From: Eleginops maclovinus
Taxonomy: Eukaryota > Chordata > Actinopteri > Perciformes > Eleginopidae
Reading direction: 5' to 3'
Length of the DNA stretch: 64,000 nucleotides
NCBI RefSeq assembly: GCF_036324505.1
Contig: NC_086354.1
Location: 2,064,725 to 2,128,724, forward strand
The notes under the pieces were generated by a model. That model saw only the letters and a list, made by a program, of their open reading frames with translations. It did not search any database and had not been told where the DNA came from. This document shows positions 29,441 to 38,967 of this stretch, in pieces. How positions within the stretch are numbered: position 1 is the stretch's first letter; each line of letters begins with the position of its first letter. The translations under genes were made by a program, and so were the position numbers.

Positions 29441-30001
29441 TTAAGGTCCCCTATTATTCAAAAGGCACTTTTTAATGTCTTTTATACATAAATATGTGTG
29501 TAAGGAGACTCTCAAAGTTTAAGAAAATACAACCCTCTCTCTTTTCCTCCTCCCCACAAATCTATAAATGGGGGTTCAAACGAGCTGATCCAGATTTGCT
29601 TCAGTTATGACGTCATATCAGAAATGTGGGCTGGCTTTAAATTGAACTCCTGGCAATGTCCAGCCCACGTGACGCATCCCAACCTATCGTCCCCCATATA
29701 CAGTCGCGAGCTGAATCCCCTCCGCAGCAGCTCTGTGTGTCTGTGTGTTCAGCAGGATGTCTGCTGGAGGGACTTCAAAGGGGCGTGGCCAGCAGCAGCT
29801 CCAAAGGGGTGTGGCCAGCAGCAGCTAGTTCATTTAGAGCTACAGTCACAGAATCAGCACTTCAGGAACAGGGCTGAGCTAGAGGGGGGTGAGGTATGCT
29901 ACATTGGGGGATGTGTTTGGTGTTTTGAGCAAAACACTTCACATTTATAGATATTACCCTACAATATATTGTTCAAATATAGCATAATAGGAGACCTTTA
30001 A
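29441..30001. mobile_element. TTAA-flanked MITE (piggyBac-like ends)
   Basis: TTAA at 29441-29444 is followed by GGTCCCCTATTAT. At the other end ATAATAGGAGACC is followed by TTAA at 29998-30001. TTAA duplication plus inverted termini of about 13 bases indicates a piggyBac-type (or other TTAA-targeting) non-autonomous element of about 553 bases. The interior is GC-richer and contains CACGTGACG at about 29668 and a 26-base tandem duplication at 29776-29827 (AAAGGGGCGTGGCCAGCAGC). No transposase is present. Confidence 0.75.
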
Positions 30002-30003
30002 AG

Positions 30004-30487
30004 AGCATCTCTACCAGGAAGACAGCAGAGAACACGACAGAGAGAGAGAGAGAGATATTCAGGATCCATCGATTCTAAAGGGCAGTGAGATTCAATTCTA
30101 ACCTGGCTGTATGGCATTTGATCAAAACTCATTGCGTAGTATCTGTCCCATAAGATGAAAAATGTTCAAATTGACTTTATGTGTTTCTCATCCTGCACTG
30201 ACGATCTATTTGCCTCCTCTCATCCCACCATACATGTTGTATGATTATGTGTGATTCTGTATTTGTCGGAGGTTGCTTGTGTGGGTCTGATTGGATAGGG
30301 TTGTATTTGAGGGTTAAATATATCATTCCAGTGCTTTCAGGATGCATGACAGGCCTCTGAAAGTTACTTTATTGTCAGTCTTCTGTGTGTGTGATACAGA
30401 CAGGGAGATCCAAATGCTGTTTCTCACAATCCCGGGGAATACAAATAAAATACCTAGAAAAACATTTATTTACATATAGGTACGGTA
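30004..30487. other. No gene seen
   Basis: Contains a short GA run (30041-30055). No coding signal. Confidence 0.35.
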
Positions 30488-30489
30488 TA

Positions 30490-31857
30490 CAGTGGGGAAA
30501 ACAAGTATTTGATACACTGCCGATTTTGCAGGTTTTCCCACATATAAAGCATGTAGAGGTCTGTCATTTTTATCATAGGTACACTTTAAATGTGAGAGAC
30601 GGAATCTAAAACAAAAATCCAGAAAATCACATTGTATGATTTTTAAATAATTAATTTGTATTTTATTGCATGACATAAGTATGTGATCACCTACCAACCA
30701 GTAAGAATTCCGGCTCTCACAGACCTGTTAGTTTTCTTTAAGAAGCCCTCCTGTTCTCCACTCATTACTTGTATTAACTGCACCTGTTTGAACTTGTTAC
30801 CTGTATAAAAGACACCTGTCCACACACTCAATCAAACAGACTCCAACCCTCCACAATGGCCAAGACCAGAGAGCTGTGTAAGGACAACAGGGATAACAAT
30901 GTAGACCTGCACAAGGCTGGGATGGGCTACAGGACAATAGGCAAGCAGCTTGGTGAGAAGGCAACAACTGTTGGTGCAATTATTAGAAAATGGAAGAAGT
31001 TCAAGATGACGGTCAATCTCCCTCGGTCTGGGGCTCCATGCAAGAGCTCGACTCGTGGGGTATCAATGATCATGAGGAAGGTGAGGGATCAGCCCAGAAC
31101 TACACGGCAGGACCTGGTCAATGACCTGTAGAGAGCTGGGACCACAGTCTCAAAGAAAACCATTAGTAACAAATAGCATGGAGGTGGACACATCATTCTT
31201 TGGGGATGCTTTTCTGCAAAGGGGACAGGACGACTGCACCGTATTGAGGGGAGGATGGATGGGGCCATGTATCGCGAGATCTTGGCCAACAACCTCCTTC
31301 CCTCAGTAAGAGCATTGAAGATGGGTCGTCACTGGGTCTTCCAGCATGACAACGACCCAAAACACACAGCCAGGGCAACTAAGGAGTGGCTCCGTAAGAG
31401 GCATCTCAAGGTCCTGGAGTGGCCTAGCCAGTCTCCAGACCTGAACACAATAGAAAATCTTTGGAGGGAGCTGAAAGTCCGTATTGCCCAGCGACAGCCC
31501 CGAAACCTGAAGGATCTGGAGAAATCTGTATGGAGGAGTGGGCCAAAATCCCTGCTGCAGTGTGTGCAAACCTGGTCAAGAACTACAGGAAACGTCTGCT
31601 CGCTGTAATTGCAAACAAAGGTTTCTGTACCAAATATTAAGTTCTGTTTTTCTGATGTATCAAATACTTATGTCAAGCAAGTCAAATTCAAATTAATTAT
31701 TTAAAAATCATACAGTGTGATTTTCTGGATTTTGGTTTTACATTCCGTCTCTCACAGTTGAAGATTACCTATGATGAAAATGACAGACCTCTGCATACTT
31801 TGTAAGTGAGAAAACCTGCAAAATCGGCAGTGTATCAAATACTTGTTCTCCCCACTG
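30490..31857 (+). mobile_element. Tc1 element with about 200-bp TIRs, internally deleted
   Basis: The left end CAGTGGGGAAAACAAGTATT (30490) and the right end AATACTTGTTCTCCCCACTG (ending 31857) are inverted, flanked by TA at 30488-30489 and 31858-31859. Similarity between the two ends continues for roughly 190-200 bases (for example GAGACGGAATC on the left and GATTCCGTCTC-like text, with small differences, on the right). Total length is 1368 bases. The transposase inside is broken and has lost a central segment. Confidence 0.92.
30856..31640 (+). pseudogene. Tc1-like transposase pseudogene, first catalytic D deleted
   Basis: The start [20 protein letters not shown] begins the DNA-binding part, with [20 protein letters not shown] (helix-turn-helix) and NLPRSGAP (linker). 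A stop follows DLVNDL at 31129-31131. After KKTISN the sequence jumps directly to [18 protein letters not shown], so the region with the first catalytic aspartate (WSDE) is gone. The second and third motifs remain ([12 protein letters not shown] and [15 protein letters not shown], spacing 34). A further frameshift occurs near 31530 ([11 protein letters not shown], where the family reads EEWAKIP in another frame), and the C-terminal KGFCTKY is readable only in the shifted frame. Clearly non-functional. Confidence 0.9.
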
Positions 31858-32087
31858 TAAATACATACATACACTCACTCAAAATATGTACAGTAGTGCA
31901 AATGATTTTCCACAGCAATGGTGACACAGCAAAGTCAAATGAATAGCAGAACCGTCTGGTCGATCAGTAACTCTACTGCAAGGCAAAAAGAAATGGGACA
32001 ACCTGAAAGAAAGTACAGTTGTGATTTTTCCATCATTCAGAAAAAAAGGGTTCTACTTTTTATTAAACACATTTAGATACATAAAAC

Positions 32088-32225
32088 CGTCTGCAATGGT
32101 TCGATTCCCGACCCATGGTCCTTTCCGGATCCCACCCCGACTCTTTCTCCCACTTTCCTGTCACTCTCCACTGTCCAATCCGATTAAAGGCAAAAAGCCC
32201 CCCTAAAACCTTTTTTTTAAAAAAC
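32088..32225 (+). repeat. 5'-truncated tRNA-derived SINE
   Basis: GGTTCGATTCC at 32098-32108 is an exact RNA polymerase III B box. It is followed by SINE-like text (CCCACTTTCCTGTCACTCTC and CCGATTAAAGGCAAAAAGCC) and an A/T-rich 3' end. The A box is missing, so the copy is truncated at the 5' side and cannot be transcribed from its own promoter. Confidence 0.6.
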
Positions 32226-32285
32226 CATCTGCAAGCTTTTATTGCACTAAATATTTTAATAGTATTTCATTAATATGTCAGTGTT

Positions 32286-32545
32286 GCCAAGCAGTGTTGG
32301 GCAAGTTACTACCAAAATGTAATACAGTACATATTACTTATTACTGTCTTTTCTTAATTAATAAGTTACATTGCATTATTACTGTCTCTGAACTGTACTG
32401 CGTACGCTATTTTTGAGTTACTTTCACCAAAATAACCACAAAAGTATAGCTTTAAATGCTAAAATGTAGTTTATTGCAGCTCATTATCCAGTGAAGGGCG
32501 TGGTGTGGTATAGCATAACAACTGTGAAGGCCCTTAAGGCTCCTA
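32286..32545. repeat. MITE-like end (CAGTGTTGGGCAAGTTACT)
   Basis: CAGTGTTGGGCAAGTTACTA at 32291 and the following AAAATGTAATACAGTACA and ATTACTGTC text match a dispersed hAT-type MITE common in fish and other animals, by pattern. The opposite end was not identified, so the copy is probably truncated. Confidence 0.45.
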
Positions 32546-32869
32546 ACAACTTATAATAGGCGCAGTGAAGGCTCATGGCCAATCCAATATGTATCAATCA
32601 CCATCAGAAATACACAACAGTTTTATCCAACTCTTTGGCAAATGTCTTTCTATCTGGCAGTACATGCTGAAAATGAGAAGATAGATAGATATTAAACTCA
32701 TGCTAAATAAACCTGAAATGTGCAGACACTTCTTTTTTGCAATTGTACTGTGCAATAAATACTGAGATAAAACATACATTTGTATAATGTCCAAACAGTT
32801 GTATATGTTCTTATAATGCTTCAACACCTTAATATGTTACTGATGTCACGGTTTTAAAACTGCCGCTAC

Positions 32870-33000
32870 TCATTTTTAGTCATGTCTGTGATCCTATTTG
32901 TTCTGCTAACCCTTTATTATTGCATCTCTTTTACCTGCTATGCCACTTTTGCTGTAACACAGTTCATTCCCCTGCTGCGGGACTAATAAAGAAATTCTGA
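32870..33000 (+). repeat. LINE 3' end (TGCTGCGGGACTAATAAAG type)
   Basis: TTCATTCCCCTGCTGCGGGA followed by CTAATAAAGAAATTCTG is a typical 3' terminus of fish CR1/L2/Rex1-type LINEs. The TGCGGGACTAATAAAG block is a likely 3' recognition sequence. Similar tails occur at 53070-53110 and 63165-63215. Confidence 0.55.
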
Positions 33001-33168
33001 TTATTTGTGATCAGAGACAGACATTGTTTCATGTGAGGGAAGCCCTATCCTCTAACAACAACAATAATAATAACAATAATAGGCTTCTCTCAACAGCCCC
33101 TACACTTCTTCTCATGTCATTTCATTAATATACAAAAACTCTCTAAAGCTGCATTCAAAAGATATGTG

Positions 33169-33203
33169 TGTCAGGGAGAGGTTTATTCCAAAGGATCATG
33201 ACA
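33169..33203 (-). repeat. 35-bp remnant 3' LTR
   Basis: Retains both termini and a central stretch of the 392-base LTR, consistent with two internal deletions. It is bounded on the outside by the target duplication, which shows it is the true element end. Confidence 0.75.
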
Positions 33204-33248
33204 GAACTTCCCTCTCAAGGGTTGGATTCCAGACGCCCCAAAACAAAG

Positions 33249-33989
33249 TCACAAAAGTTCGCCGACTGGACAGCAGGGGCTGGAGTCGGCCGGGCCGGCG
33301 ACAGAAAAGGCGGTGCCGGAGTCGGCCGGGCCCCCGACAGGAAAGGCGGTGCCGGAGTCGGCCGGGCCGCCGACAGGGCAGGCGGTGCCGGAGTCAGCCG
33401 GGCCGCAAACAGAACAGGAATAGCTGGAGTAGGCCGGACTTGCAGCTGGGAGCATAGCGGCCAGGGCTTGGCCTGGAAACATGGCTGCTAGGGCCGGGAC
33501 TGCAGCCGGGAACACGACGGCTAGGGCCAAAACTTGAGCCGGAAGCGTGGCTGCTGGAGGCGTGGCTGCTGGAGGCTTGGCTGCTGGAGGCTTGGCTGCA
33601 GGAGGCTTGGCTGCTGGAGGCTTGGCTGCTGGAGGCTTGGCTGCAAGCCTGGCCTTGCGTCCCTTTTGAGCCTGTTGAATGCTCCGCGGGCCTCCAAAGG
33701 CCAGCCGGGATCCCAAAAAGGGGTCCACAAGAGGGGCTTCGTTGAGAACGACCAGAGGGCTAGCATGCCTGGAGCTAGCAGGCCGGGAATCAGGTGTGGT
33801 GTCATAATCACCTATAAAGTATTTTTCCCAATCCGGAAATGAGCCCCTTAACCAGGGCCTTGATGTCACTTCTTGGCGCGCCATGGAAAAGAAACACTGC
33901 CTCTCCTCTTTACTTGAGGCATATCGAGACAAATTCTTTAGGCAAATTAATATGTATTCCACCTCGTGTAGCTCAGCTGCTGGGTCCAT
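33249..33989 (-). CDS. Gag-like, proline/alanine-rich protein of an LTR element
   Basis: This open frame of 246 codons starts at an ATG 17 bases inside the 5' LTR (MDPAAELHEVEYILICLKNL). The first 110 residues look like a structured domain (RYASSKEERQCFFSM, FPDWEKYFIGDYDTTPDSRP). Next come tandem KPPAA pentapeptides (about residues 117-145), then an Ala/Pro/Val stretch and imperfect repeats of GPADSGTA with a PVG spacer near the end. I see no zinc knuckle (CX2CX4HX4C), protease or polymerase. The closeness of the ATG to the LTR leaves room only for a primer-binding site, so the start is plausible. A related element at 55384-56769 keeps the first residues but has a different Pro-rich interior. 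I call it gag-like by position; the true family is unknown. Confidence 0.55.
   Translation of the reverse strand: MDPAAELHEVEYILICLKNLSRYASSKEERQCFFSMARQEVTSRPWLRGSFPDWEKYFIGDYDTTPDSRPASSRHASPLVVLNEAPLVDPFLGSRLAFGGPRSIQQAQKGRKARLAAKPPAAKPPAAKPPAAKPPAAKPPAATPPAATLPAQVLALAVVFPAAVPALAAMFPGQALAAMLPAASPAYSSYSCSVCGPADSGTACPVGGPADSGTAFPVGGPADSGTAFSVAGPADSSPCCPVGELL
33285..33425 (+). repeat. GC-rich minisatellite, about 33-bp unit
   Basis: Units containing GGTGCCGGAGTCGGCCGGGC followed by CGACAG repeat about four times with substitutions, inside the 3' part of the gag-like frame. They encode the repeated GPADSGTA segments. Confidence 0.85.
33547..33650 (+). repeat. 15-bp minisatellite (GGCTTGGCTGCTGGA)
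   Basis: About seven tandem units of 15 bases with GCTGCTGGA/GCTGCAGGA variants. On the minus strand they encode the AKPPA pentapeptide array. Confidence 0.92.
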
Positions 33990-34006
33990 CTTTGGTCAGT
34001 TCGTTC

Positions 34007-34398
34007 TGTCAGGGTTTGGGGAAATAGGGCCCAAGTGCAGCAAAAAGGGAGGCAGGTATGGGTACAAACAAAAGGCGAGCTTTATTCCAAAGCTGTTTTA
34101 GAAAAATACAAAGTTAGGTCAAATCCAGGGCATGAAAAACACTTGACTTGAACACATGAAAGACGATAACGAACTGACAGAGAACACAAGGGAAAGCAGG
34201 ACTAAATACAAAGACACTAATCACAACACAAGCCACAGCTGGGGAGGGGAGGCAGAAACACAGGGCAACAGGTGACAACAATGAAACAATCAGACACAAG
34301 GGAAACCAAAAGACAGGAAGTAAAACTACCCATGACACAACAGTGGGAAAACATTTCAAAATAAAACAGGAAACAGACAGAAAACAAGGATCATGACA
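34007..34398 (-). repeat. Full LTR of the gag-like element
   Basis: 392 bases with TGTCAGGGTT ... GATCATGACA ends. The minus strand contains AATAAAG in CTTTGGAATAAAGCTCGCC, a plausible polyadenylation signal. Close copies are at 55384-55655 (partial), 56390-56769 (complete) and in the low-quality block near 36390-36716. Confidence 0.88.
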
Positions 34399-34403
34399 AT
34401 GTG

Positions 34404-35192
34404 ATAAAATGGATCTGCACTGATTGTTTCTATGCAGAGTGGTGCAGCTCTAATCCGCATTACATAGATTCCAGTTCCGCTAGATCAGCTATATATATAT
34501 ATATACTTTTTTCAGCTACTAAAGCTTAGAGCAGAGGATGATGTTCTAAAGCGTTGGCTCAGTAAGCCCTGTAACCATTACACAAGTCCAGAAGTGCAGA
34601 ATGAGATGCTAAATATTATGGGCAACTCCGTTGTGCGAAAAATATCAAAGGAAATACATGAGGTGTCCACACTCATGTACTCCATCATAATTGATGGAGT
34701 ACATGATTTGTCTGGGAATGAACAAGAGGCCATATGCCTACGCTATGTAGATAGTGATTTGCTACCTCATGAGGACTTTGTAGGCCTCTATCAAGTCTCC
34801 TCAACAACAGGGAAAGAGTTGGCTCGGATGGCAACTGATGTCCTCCTTCGATTGAACCTGCCCTTATCCTGCCTTCGCGGGCAGAGCTATGATGGGGCAG
34901 CCAATATGGCAGGTGGAGCTAAAGGCGTTCAGGCAGTCATAAAGGAAACACAGCCTCTTGCTCTCTACATTCATTGTGGTCCTCATTGCATTAATCTGGT
35001 GACTCAGACAGCCTGTAGCACAAGCACTATTGTGTCTGATGTGCTGGATTTAGTCCACAAACTTGGCAACCTGTATCATCTATCTGGGAAATATAAGACA
35101 ATATTTAAGGAGGTTGCCCAGTCGGAAGAAGGGAGTTTCAGAACTCTGAGGCCCCTCTGCCCCACACGATGGCTCATGAGGGTGGTAGCTAT
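34404..35192 (+). pseudogene. hAT transposase 5' part (ZMYM1/P52rIPK-like), interrupted
   Basis: A splice acceptor (TATACTTTTTTCAG, ending 34515) opens a frame LLKLRAEDDVLKRWLSKPCN that runs on through YSIIIDGVHDLSGNEQEAIC, DLLPHEDFVGLYQVSSTTGK, LRGQSYDGAANMAGGAKGVQ (D of the second catalytic region), LYIHCGPHCINLV (H motif) and CPTRWLMRVVAI (the RW motif). This is the order of domains in hAT proteins related to ZMYM1 and to the 52-kDa repressor of PKR inhibitor. At 35193 another hAT-type element interrupts it. The C-terminal half resumes at about 37375. The first exon upstream is not seen; an LTR element sits in that position. Confidence 0.8.
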
Positions 35193-35731
35193 TAGGGATC
35201 GACCGATATGCTTTTTTCAGGGCCGATACCGATATCAATTATTACCAAAAAAGGAGTCCGATAACCGATATGTAAAACCGATATTAAACTTTTTTTTTTT
35301 AAAAACCAGTATGTCAGTTGTCAAAAAAAAGGCGATATGCAGCAGAAATGTAATTCAAAAGTATTTAATAGTTCTTATTTTGTAACACAAAGTGTAGGGA
35401 GCTGCCTGCAGCATTTAAAAAAAAATATGCATATAATGTAAAATCATAGAAAAATAGAAAAAGTAAATCATATCACTCCCTGATGTTTAATGAACTGAAA
35501 ATGACAAACTAATGAATTAATTGAATAAATAAAATCACTCCCTGTAGATTAATGAACCAAAAAATGGCAACATCCACTTTGGTTAGCTCAAGTTAGTTTC
35601 CCATCTATTAGCAAGAATTGTTATTGTGCAGAGCAGAATGCAGTAGGAGCCTATCCTAACCCAATATAATAAGTTTCTTCCAGCCTCATCTTCTGTATCA
35701 TTATACAAACTTCTAAACTGATCAAAAGTTT
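35193..35731 (+). mobile_element. hAT-type non-autonomous insertion, right end absent
   Basis: TAGGGATCGACCGATATG starts directly after GTAGCTAT inside the hAT RW-motif codons. CCGATACCGATATC repeats follow, typical of a dispersed fish hAT MITE. No inverted right end appears; at 35732 the text switches abruptly to a copy of sequence 2.5 kb upstream. I infer that the element is cut by an assembly join rather than by a natural deletion. Confidence 0.65.
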
Positions 35732-37450
35732 TGTCAGGGAGTTATATTCAAAGGATCATACGAACTTCCCTCTCGGTTGGATTCAGGCAAACAAGCACAA
35801 AATTCGCTCACTACAGCAGGGCTGGAAGCGGCGGGGCGACGAAAGGCGGTGCGGACCGGCCCCTGACGGAAAGCTGGTGGAGTCAGAGGGCCGCTGACAG
35901 GGCACGTGCGAGTTACGGCAAACAAACAGAATAGCTGATAGGCGATTGCAGTGTGGAGTCATTAGCGACTTGCCTGGATGCTGTAGCGGACTGCAGCGAA
36001 GACAGCCAAACTGACGAAGTCGTGCCTCTGGAGGGTGGCTGCTGAGGCTTGGCGCTGGGCGCTCAGTCATCCTTCTACTGGCAGGCTTGGATTGGGGTTC
36101 TCAAGCTGGGGCCTTTGACCTGTAATGCCCGCGGCTAAAGCAGCGGATCCAAAAAGGGTCCAGAGGCTCGTGAGACGACCAAGCTAGCATGCTGGAGCTG
36201 AAAGGCCGGATTAGTTGTGCGTTCATCATACCTATAAAGTATTTCAATCAAATGAGCCCCTTAACGGGCAGTCACTCATTGCGGCCATGGTAAGAAACAC
36301 TGCCTCTCCTTTTATCATATAACAATCTTTGGGCAAACTATATGTATTCCACTCGTGTAGCTCAACTGCTGGGTCCATCTTGTCAGTTCGTTCTGTGGGT
36401 TGGGAATAGGCAGTGCACAAAGGGAGCTTGTACAAAACTGAGTTTTTCAAACTGTTTTAGAAAATTCAATTAGGTCAAACAGCATGAAACACTTGACTTG
36501 AACACATGAAACGATAACGAACTGCAGAGTAATCACAGGAAAGCGGGACTAATAACACTTCACTACGCACAGCTGGAGGGAGCAGAATGACAACCAGGGC
36601 AACCAGTCGACAACAATGATCAATCAGACACATGGAAACCAAAGAAAACGAATAATTCCTACACAACTAGTAAAAATTTCAAAATATAAGGAACAAAGAA
36701 ACAAGCATATACAATGATAAAAACTCATATTGTTTAGACAGTTGTAGCTCTAATCCGATTACATGATTTTCGTAATCAGCTATTTAATTATTACTTTTTC
36801 AGCTACTAACTGACAGCGTATTTAAGCGTTTGGCATCAGTAAACTTAACCATTACACAATCCGGGAATGCTAGAATGGAAAAATGCTAATTTATGGGACT
36901 CCTTGGAAATATCAAGGAAAAATGGGGTTGTCACATAAGTACTCCATCATAATTTGGTACATATTTTCTGAATGACAGAGGCCATAGCTAGCTATGTAGA
37001 TGTGATTGCTACCTCATGCAGGATTTGAGCTCTATCAAGTCTCCTACAACTGGAAAAAAGTTGCTCGATCAACTTGAAGCTCCTTCGATTACTGCCTTAC
37101 TGCCTCGCGGCAAGCTATATGGCACCATTGCAGGTGGAGCATAAAGCCGTTCCAGGCAGTCATAAGGAATCCGTCTCCTACAATCATTGGGTCTTTTAAT
37201 CTGGTGGATCAGACGAGCCTGTGGCACGCACTATTGGTTGAGCGCTTTTAGTCACAAATTGGACCTGTATCATTTATCGAATTTAAACTATACTTTAGGA
37301 GATTGACCATAAGAACGGATTATTCAAACTCTAGCCCCTCTGATCCCCCACACGATGGTCTGAGTGGTAGCTATCCAGGCAGTTGTAGATTAATATGAAA
37401 AGATTTTGGTCAGTCTTGAGGAAATGGCATCTGGTTCCTCTGACACTTGC
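35732..37450. other. Low-quality duplicated block copying 33169-35192 (probable assembly artefact)
   Basis: The block follows the same order as 33169-35192: shrunken LTR, gag-like interior, full LTR, hAT acceptor and exon. It has very frequent small deletions and substitutions: 33169-34398 (1230 bases) corresponds to about 35732-36716 (985 bases), and 34399-35192 (794) to about 36717-37374 (658). The LTR insertion and its junction are included. At the hAT-MITE site the copy reads GTAGCTATCCAGGCAG without the MITE. Around 37440 the quality becomes normal again. I treat frames within it as unreliable and do not annotate them separately. Confidence 0.8.
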
Positions 37451-38310
37451 ATAACTGCAAGGGGGCTTCTGGAGAGGTTTCAGAAGGGCACATTTTGCTC
37501 AGCCTGATTATGGCCCTTGAAGTTCTAAAAGAACTTGAATGTCTCAACCGCTCCCTTCAGAGCAAGACAGTGAGTGTCTCAGGGATGCTGGCTGCGGTTG
37601 ATTGTGTGAAAAACACAATTCAAGTAAAGAGATCTGATGAAACATTTCATCGTATATATACCCAAGCCTGTGATATGATCCAGGAGTTGGACATTGAGGC
37701 TATCCAGACTCCTCATATCCGGAGACCCCCAAAGCGCTTCACAGTAAATGCACCTGCATTTAGACCTACTTCCCCTGAGGAGTTCTACAGAATAGAATTC
37801 TTTAAAATGTTGGATGTAGTTGAGGTCCAGTTGACAAAGCGCTTTGACCAGAGCAGCTTCCAAACACTCAACATACTGGAAAGGGTGTTAATAACTGGAA
37901 AGGTGGAGGATGTGGATGTGGTCAGTTCTTACCCAGAACTACACCAGCATTCTTTGGAGGTACAGCTGGCAATGTTCAAACTTCAGTATCCCTGCAGCAC
38001 GGTCAGTGAAGTGGTGGATACCCTGAGAGCTATGCTGCCAGGGGTTCGAGGTTTGTTCACTCAAGTAGAAGTGTTGGTCAGGCTTCTTCTTGTTGTGCCA
38101 TGCTCCTCAGCAGAAGCTGAGACAAGTTTTAGTGCCTTGAGAAGGCTTAAGACGTGGCTGCGCTCTTCAATGTCTCAAAAGCGCTTGAACAATGTGGCTG
38201 TTTCCCACATCCACCAGGAGCATCTTGACAAACTTGACTTAGGGGAGATTTGCCAGTCATTTGTGTCTGCAAATGACAAAAGAGGTCACACTTTTGGAGC
38301 CTTTGTATGA
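37375..38310 (+). pseudogene. hAT transposase 3' part with hATC dimerisation domain
   Basis: After the RW motif of the interrupted hAT protein, the sequence continues QAVVD at 37375, then breaks in frame within the low-quality block (a TAA near 37390 and a shift near 37440). From 37447 it is open to a TGA at 38308-38310. Readable parts include LLSLIMALEVLKELECLNRS, FHRIYTQACDMIQELDIEAI, RRPPKRFTVNAPAFRPTSPE and the C-terminal hAT dimerisation signature VPCSSAEAETSFSALRRLKT. It ends with HIHQEHLDKLDLGEICQSFV. The frame break may come from sequencing error rather than mutation, so the gene could be intact on the allele lacking the MITE. Confidence 0.78.
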
Positions 38311-38967
38311 TCTCTTACTTTTGTTCTAACTGTAAAAATCCTGCTGTAGGCATGATACAGATAATAGGGGAGAAATATGATTATAGGAGAAGATATAGAA
38401 CATTTAATGAAAGGACAAAAAAAAGGGAAATCAACAATTTTGGGGAAAGGATGGAGATAGTAAAAGCAAGTCTTTAACAGGTTGTAAGGTTGTATTGAGT
38501 TATAGTTTTATGTTCTGCAGGGCACTGAAGAGGGCTAAGTTTGATTGCAATAGGCTCTGAGTAGCCTAGGTACGCATTTTATGTTTCCTCATAACTTCTT
38601 TTTCAAGAGATTTTTTGTTGCATGACATTAAAATAGGGCTATATGTTGCCTCAAATTTACCTCATTCTTTTCTAATTCATTCTTTGATTTTTTAAATCCT
38701 CATATTTTGCTCTCATTAAAAGAAAATAAAGTGCCAAAAAAGTTGTCAGTGTCTGTCCTCTGTGTATTACACCAAAACATAATAGTAGTCAGTAATTGCA
38801 GACCATGCCGGCTCCAAGGAAAAACAATGAAAGAGGGAGATCATTTTCAATGTAAAATGCACCAGAATGCGGGAAATTGAATCTACTTCTTTCAAAATTT
38901 TATGGGGGAGGACCCCCAGACCCCCCGCAAAAATGTGTCCCCCCCACATTCAAAAAACTGCCCTTGG
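38311..38967 (+). other. 3' untranslated part and end region of the hAT element
   Basis: AT-rich tail with AAAATAAAG at about 38722, then C-rich text (GACCCCCAGACCCCCCGCAA and GTCCCCCCCACATTC) ending near ACTGCCCTTGG at 38967, which looks like the right terminus of such hAT elements. The matching left terminus was not found. Confidence 0.4.

Larger units (their letters stand above)
33169..34398 (-). mobile_element. Non-autonomous LTR retrotransposon with a shrunken 3' LTR
   Basis: In minus orientation the 5' LTR is 34007-34398 (392 bases, TGTCA...TGACA ends). The 3' side at 33169-33203 is a 35-base remnant with the same ends (TGTCAGGGAG ... GGATCATGACA) and an internal TTTATTCCAAA shared with the full LTR. 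A perfect 5-base duplication ATGTG flanks the element (33164-33168 and 34399-34403). The interior holds a gag-like frame and tandem repeats but no protease, RT or integrase. It lies in a hAT element. Confidence 0.85.

Noticed and set aside
33164..33491. Plus-strand Arg-rich frames (about 100 codons) over the GC minisatellite
   Set aside because: They are the opposite strand of the gag-like frame and arise from tandem repeats; no start context or homology.
35734..36070. Short frames on both strands within the corrupted block
   Set aside because: The block is probably sequencing or assembly error, so frames are not meaningful.
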